From Coccinella septempunctata (lineage: Eukaryota; Arthropoda; Insecta; Coleoptera; Coccinellidae): a DNA stretch of 64,000 nt. Below the pieces are notes generated by a model that ran no database searches, was not told the origin of the DNA, and saw only the letters and a program-made list of their open reading frames with translations. The stretch spans positions 27,280,856-27,344,855 of the forward strand of contig NC_058194.1 in NCBI RefSeq assembly GCF_907165205.1, given 5' to 3'. The position numbers were made by a program, and so were the translations under genes. The stretch's first letter is position 1; every line of letters begins with the position of its first letter. Positions 58,799 to 64,000 of the stretch are shown here, in pieces.

Positions 58799-59056
58799 AT
58801 CTTCCTAAAGCTGCTTACCTCTTAACCCTTTTAAATACAGGTACTTGATGATAGCTCGATACTCCAATTTTTCGATTTTCACAATTTCGGTGGACATCTT
58901 CTTTAGTTTAATTTATTGCGTAACTCTGGTTTACTTTTTTGACCTCAAAGTTCACACTGACACTTCTAATGAGTTATTGTTCGTAGCTATGGTAACGCAA
59001 TATTTTTTAATGCATGGAACTGGTCTAGCCTAACTGAATATCAATACATCCTCGTA

Positions 59057-59730
59057 CTTGAAGCTTTTTAAATATGGGAATACTTTCTCCTTCTTTATCT
59101 GTGGCGTCTTCTAATGAAACAACAGGATATTTCCACCCTTCGTTTCGTGCCCGTTCGTCTCGCAGAGAACCCAATTCGTTAACAGCATTCTTTATCTATA
59201 AGCCTAGGGTTTCCAGTCCGATGTGCACTCTCCCGAAAAATGTAAACGATGCCAGCGAGCCGAACTACTTGAGGGAAGTTCATACACACGCTGCTGGCTT
59301 TGCGGCCTGAACCGAAAAGTTAAGGCCCCGATCTGTGTTTTATCCGCTAAAGGTTTATTGGGAAAGAGGAAGCAGGAATCTCCTTTCCGAGTTCGACATA
59401 AGCAGACCTATGTGATAGATTACTGTTCCGATTAAACCGGATCGCGCTGCTCATCCCTCGTTAATAAACCTTTTCGACTGCCCTCTACCTTCCCGGCAGA
59501 TTCAATATTGTTTTTTGGCCGGGAAAGTTCCTCGGTTATCTGAAAAATGCGATCATGAGCTAGATGTCGATGTTGGGTTATTATTGGAAGAGGCAATCAA
59601 CTGAATATGAATGAGTGAGAGACGGACCGTGTTTTCCCAACAGGAAAGAAAAAACTGTTAAGTGTTTCCATCATAGAGATTGAACAGGCCAGGTCCGTCG
59701 AAATCCACCATCCATGGAAAAGAATAGAAT
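59057..59730. other. No gene supported
   Basis: GC-richer at 59,130-59,530 with overlapping plus ORFs of 70-78 codons and no recognised domain or splice context. Confidence 0.3.
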
Positions 59731-59732
59731 TA

Positions 59733-60935
59733 TACTCCATTCACATTTATTTCAGCAGTCGGTTGGCCATGAAATAATTTTCTCAAGTTTTTGTAACTAG
59801 AACGGAGTAAGGTTGGCACTCATGAAATGTCGTTAATGTCATAAAGCCGTTGTCACAACTAATATCAATTTTTATTACGAAAATGTCGAAAGTGATTGAA
59901 ATAAGAGACAGGGTTTCAGGAAGTACTATTTAGAATTTAGGTCCGCTCATTCAAATAGTTAGACCCTATTCTAAAATCCACAATACGTCAGACAGTAGCG
60001 AACATATTCAATGTAAGTGAATTTATAGAATGTTTCATCTGAATCTAAATGACTTATATTTCAGCTGAATATTTCCACAATCAGAAAGATTGTGAATGAA
60101 GAGGATGATCAAGAATTTCCTTCTATTGGGAGACCCAAAAAAGTGGTAGCATTTGAGAATTTTATGTTTGAGTGAATTAATGCCAAAAGTTTACTACAGG
60201 ATTTTGAATGAATGTCATCGTAGAATAAGTTCCCGAAAATTGATTTTTCTATTTTGCATTTGACTTGTCCTATACATTGTAAATGTCTTAAGGTACCCAT
60301 AAATACCTTATTATTATTATATCAATGTATCAAGCTGAACAGCCACAAATACGAGTCAGTTGTCCTGTTAATTGTTTATTCATGTGAAATTTTTGTTCAA
60401 AGCTGAAGTTCATCTTGACTTGAAACTTCCTTTAATTCCTTTTACTTATATTGATGCAAGATGATTCAACATTCTTGTAATTATCTGTTAATTCCTTCGG
60501 GAGAAACCCATTCTCAAACACTGCATCATGTGCATTCCATCTTCGGGTTAATATTTTTGAAATATACAACTGTTATAACGTATTCAAACTTTAGCCAAAG
60601 AAGATAACGAACATTAACTCTCCTCAAGCTGGTGCATATTATGATATTATACTGATCTCTTGTATTTTCCATGCAAATAACTGGATTTGGTATGCCTTCA
60701 ATCAGTTTGTATAAACTTCAATTATGTTCGTCACATATTTTCCGAAGAGATTCAACATTATATTGATAGAATACGTAATAACAGAAACTTTTACGTAGAA
60801 CGGGCAACATTGCGTTGATTTAAAACCCAAAAATGTTTTGACAAGCTTCATAACCCCACATTTTCGTACTATACAGAGTGAAATGTGTCAAATTTCCATG
60901 GCCAACCGACTGCTGAAATGAAAGTGAATGGAGTA
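59733..60935 (+). mobile_element. 1.2-kb TA-flanked nonautonomous transposon, copy 2 (full length)
   Basis: Begins TACTCCATTCAC and ends GTGAATGGAGTA, with TA at 59731-59732 and 60936-60937. The inverted ends continue through CAGTCGGTTGGCCATG. At 59883 an ATG opens MSKVIE, but a stop follows 16 codons in. A second segment has VRQTVANIF, then a donor-like GTAAGT, 49 bp later an AG, and then LNISTIRKIVNE and PSIGRPKKVVAFE. This reads as an HTH DNA-binding region split by a short intron. The DDE domain is missing. Inference: a deletion derivative of an autonomous Tc1/mariner-like parent not present here. Confidence 0.8.
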
Positions 60936-60937
60936 TA

Positions 60938-62919
60938 GTCCCGACAGCTCGAATTTTTCCACCAGTTTAACTTTTGCCGGCCGAAAAGGTGCTTCACGAC
61001 GACCCAAAAGTGCTTTAGTTTTGCGAACCAAGACTTTGAAATTTTCACCATTTTCGTAGCGAATTTTAAGAATTTCAGTGCGTTGTTGAAGCGTTTATCG
61101 TTTCATTTTTAGTAATGGCGTAGTTTTTACTTGTCAAATATCGAAAAATGACAGCTTCAAATGTGACAGCTGTGCAAATAGCGGGCTATTCAAAATAAAA
61201 CCCCTTAGTTCAGGTCTGCCCCCCCAAAAAAATATTCTAAAATCCTGAAATTTTCTTCAGACCCACCCTCCTCCCTTCTGGATGGGCGATTAGTCGATCA
61301 GTTAATAAAGAAAGGTTATGCAAACGAAAGATCGAGGTGAAATTCCAAGCGGAATACACCAAGAAATATTCTCCCAGTTATTGCGTTCGGCCAGATTTCG
61401 CTCCAAGATCAAATAATAGAGATACTTCCTCCGATATTTTAATATTGAGTGGACCGGAATTTTATACCCTTCAATAAATAAGGTACCTTTAGCTTTACTC
61501 ACTCATGTATGCCTTATTGGAGTTCCAGACGTAATTAAAATTCGAAAACGGGAGATCCGGCAGACATGATCCAATCACTACGGGTATAGTAATAAAAGTG
61601 AGCTACGCCGACAGAATGAGGTATATGTAAATAAGATTCTTCATCTCGCGAATAAAATTCATCCGGAGCATGAAGATATGCAAATCGTCCTCGAGCTTCA
61701 ATCTAAAAAGAACTGCAGGATTTACATACTCTCTCGATGCAATATGGGACGGATAACACGGAGTATATGGGACGATGATTTGATAACTGGGTTGTTTTTC
61801 AAGGGTGGGAAGGAGATTGTTGTTCGGGGATAATTTTCTGTCAGGACCTTCGGTATGATGAACCCTTGTTATGTAGTATTCGATAGGCGATCAATGTTGT
61901 AGACACATCCTGAAGTTTATTGAGGAAACAATAGATATTTCGATATTGCTTAAATGGACAAAAAAAAACAGTTAACATTTTCACCAATATTCATTTTGGA
62001 ATAACTTTTCAAGCTGTGCATCGATTTTGATCATTTTGTTGTCTATTTGTAGCCTATTTCATCTTGTTTATCACCTGATTTCGAGTCCTCAGGAAATTCA
62101 ATTGAATTTGATGTTATACAGGGTAGCACTGAAAGTTGCAATTTCCTCTGAATTACTGAACACCCTGTGGAGGAAATTGGTGACGCAATGATGGTTTTTT
62201 GAAGCCTAATCTTCCCTAAACATTTTCCTCTTTAATTCACGCCAAAAGCTCCTTCCTGAAAGGAAATACGATACGCAGTCCAGTGTATACTCGAATCGAA
62301 TATCACAAAGAAGGTTGTGAAAAAATCATTGTACATAATCATCCAAAATTCGTATGGATATCGAATTGTGCGTCCTATAAATCCAATTGTAAATCATTGT
62401 GGAATTCCAATTATATAACACATACACAGGACTCATAATATATTTCACAGTAATCGAAAATACCTAGATGAATATTTATTCAGGGACATTTATTGATATT
62501 TCACTGTAAACAGGAATAATTATTATTGAATCTCTGTAAAATATAATTTTGTACGAATGGATCGGACTGATAGAATTATTTATAATTGCATTACTTTGAT
62601 TGTGAAACGATAACAATCGATGCGTTATATGCATCATGGACGAATATTCGAAATTTAAGATTTTAATTGACTCTGTCGTGTTTGTGAAAGGGTGATATCT
62701 CTGGGGATTCGATTTGAAAAGGTCGCAATAATCAGTTGTTTAGTATTTTCCATGTTATTTTGACAACATTGTTCTTCGTAGTCAACAGAACTAACACACC
62801 CTCCATCTCAGGAAATTTTTGAGTCTTTACTAGTGTCACTGTGTGTGCTAGTGTACTGAGTTGAAGAAACAACTTCCCAAAAAGCACCTCTAGTCTATTA
62901 TCAGAAAATTGCTCACTAC
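60938..62919. other. No gene supported
   Basis: Contains the TGACAGCTTCAAATGTGACA cluster at about 61150-61175. It also holds a short palindromic trace with CAGGGT ... ACACCCTGT ends at about 62119-62170, resembling the ends of the TACAGGGTG families. ORFs are short and unrecognised. Confidence 0.3.
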
Positions 62920-63235
62920 ATGCGATACATGCCACACAAGCAATGAAACCATCGCAATTTTGCGAGAAAAGTTTCCTGACCGCGTTGGCCACCGACATCG
63001 TGTGATTTAACATCTTTAGACTTTTTTCTTTGAGACTACCTGAAAGATAAGGCCTATGCCAATGCTCCACAATCGATTCAACACCTTAAAGATGGAATGT
63101 GTTCTGCCTAAGGTCGAAATCAGACTCACCTCAATCTCAAAGCACCCTGTATCTTCACCGATGTCTAGATGAGGTGAAGCAGGTATATCAAGGCATAACG
63201 CTCCAGTTCTGCGTACACCAGTGGCTCATATGATC
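62920..63235 (+). pseudogene. Decayed Tc1/mariner-group transposase (WPPxSCDLTxLDFFL)
   Basis: On the plus strand about 62924-62985 reads DTCHTSNETIAILREKFPDR. About 62986-63035, in another frame, reads WPPTSCDLTSLDFFL, followed by a stop where Trp is usual. DYLKDKAYANAPQSIQHLKDG then continues. These match the second- and third-acid region of an insect Tc1/mariner-group lineage with (QDGA)TCHT ... WPPRSCDLTPLDFFLWG motifs, where the last Asp is catalytic. The first Asp of the QDGA motif is lost and the segment between REKFP and WPP is shortened and frameshifted. The lineage is distinct from the mariners elsewhere in the window. Ends not found. Confidence 0.7.
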
Positions 63236-64000
63236 ATCATTACACGTCCGTAACTCTGTTAACCCAGAACATTGAAGGTATACCAAACTTGCCAAGTGCA
63301 AATACCTTCCCCATAACATCATCCAGCACGGGCACATTTGGGGAAGCGTTATGTGATGAAATTGAGATTTCACTATTAATTAATCCTGTTTAAGCTCACG
63401 AACGACGTCTTCATATACCGTCAAACCTCAATTTCCCTAATTATGCCGTTAATTCAAGCCGAATTTATATACTTAACACACTTAATGGATTGTTTAAAGA
63501 GTTCGAGGAGCGTGTGTGTTACGTGCGAGGTGAATTTCACTTTTAGGCTATACCGCTTTTAATTAAGAGGGCCCAGATGTATATCGGTGTGCGGATTTAT
63601 TGGGCCAGACTAAACGGGAGGAAATTCCATTTCAATAATGATAATATTTGGGTCTCTTAATGTTGATTAGGTGGGATAATGGGAGAATTACATATGAAGT
63701 TGATTGATAATTTTTTTAAATGACGATACCAGATAACAGTATGTTTCAAAAAAAAATTGAATGATAGAAATAAATATAAAAAATACACAAAGGTTCAAAA
63801 AAGTATAAAACATCTCGGAAATGAGTGAAAGTGACTCATGAAAGAGAAAATATGTATTTCATACGCAAATACATCTGATGATGGAAACCTTGACATAGAC
63901 AATCGTTGGTCATTGGAAATTGTTTTCTTTCAATGTTTTTCCTGATGAACAAACCTATGGCCAAGTCTCTCTCGCCCCCTCTTCAACTCGCCCATAGGTT
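63236..64000. other. No gene supported
   Basis: AT-rich, with short ORFs and no transposon ends or splice-bounded frames seen. Confidence 0.3.

Larger units (their letters stand above)
57622..59054 (-). mobile_element. Mariner copy 5 carrying a nested MITE
   Basis: TA at 57620-57621 and 59055-59056 bracket CGAGG ... CCTCG ends. Without the 261-bp MITE and its duplicated TTA it is 1169 bp, shorter than copy 1. Losses lie near 58100-58150 in the C-terminal coding part. The first catalytic Asp codon is intact (about 58405-58415). A TAG upstream of the N-terminal block, a stop in the FRVQKS-side frame near 58326 and the deletions make it defective. Confidence 0.9.

Overview
The window looks like AT-rich nuclear DNA from an arthropod, most likely an insect. 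It holds several decayed mariner copies, one apparently intact Tc1-like transposon, 5'-truncated LINE-like retrotransposons, TA-flanked short elements with inverted ends, minisatellites, and short open segments bounded by eukaryotic-type splice signals. No bacterial operon, rRNA, CRISPR array or viral genome was seen. A beetle is possible, but the species cannot be fixed from the sequence alone. No complete multi-exon host gene can be assembled. The host-gene candidates are a terminal or internal exon (3254-3397, +), two possible first exons (20791-20897, -; 24711-24787, +), a possible S/N-rich last exon (49739-49832, -), and a short secretory-looking ORF split by a mariner (12243-13679, +).

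Layout. 0-3 kb: a 1.2-kb TA-flanked element followed by three nested or adjacent long palindromes, then the exon at 3254. 4-9.4 kb: a TACAGGGTG-ended repeat and a direct ~390-bp duplication. 10-16.3 kb: an RT relic, short palindromic elements, a mariner (12317-13607) and two TACAGGGTG-ended elements. 19.3-20.5 kb: LINE copy A. 21.4-22.5 kb: a 174-bp tandem repeat with a near-open frame. 23.9-24.2 kb: an RT relic and a hairpin. 26.4-27.7 kb: an intact-looking Tc1-like transposon. 28.5-29.7 kb: LINE copy B. 32-35.1 kb: two mariner copies. 36.9-38.2 kb: LINE copy C with a perfect 16-bp target duplication. 39.2-40.8 kb: two inverted partial copies of the 1.2-kb element. 42.7-44.3 kb: a 157-bp satellite interrupted by LINE copy D. 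45-48.9 kb: two related modules whose inverted arms are built of ~20-bp tandem repeats, in the manner of Foldback elements. 50-59 kb: mariner pieces, MITEs, a foldback element, and a mariner carrying a nested MITE with a TTA duplication. 59.7-60.9 kb: a full copy of the 1.2-kb element. 62.9-63.2 kb: a decayed transposase of another Tc1/mariner lineage.

The elements form a relative history. The Tc1-like element at 26.4 kb keeps an open 344-codon DD34E transposase and matched ends, so it may be recent or active. The four mariner copies with coding sequence and all four LINE copies are each disabled. Much of the remaining DNA is unannotated intergenic or intronic sequence, including GC-richer islands that may be regulatory. 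The most unusual structures are the paired minisatellite-armed modules (45-48.9 kb), the palindrome cluster upstream of the exon at 3254, and the mariner inserted in frame into a secretory-looking ORF.
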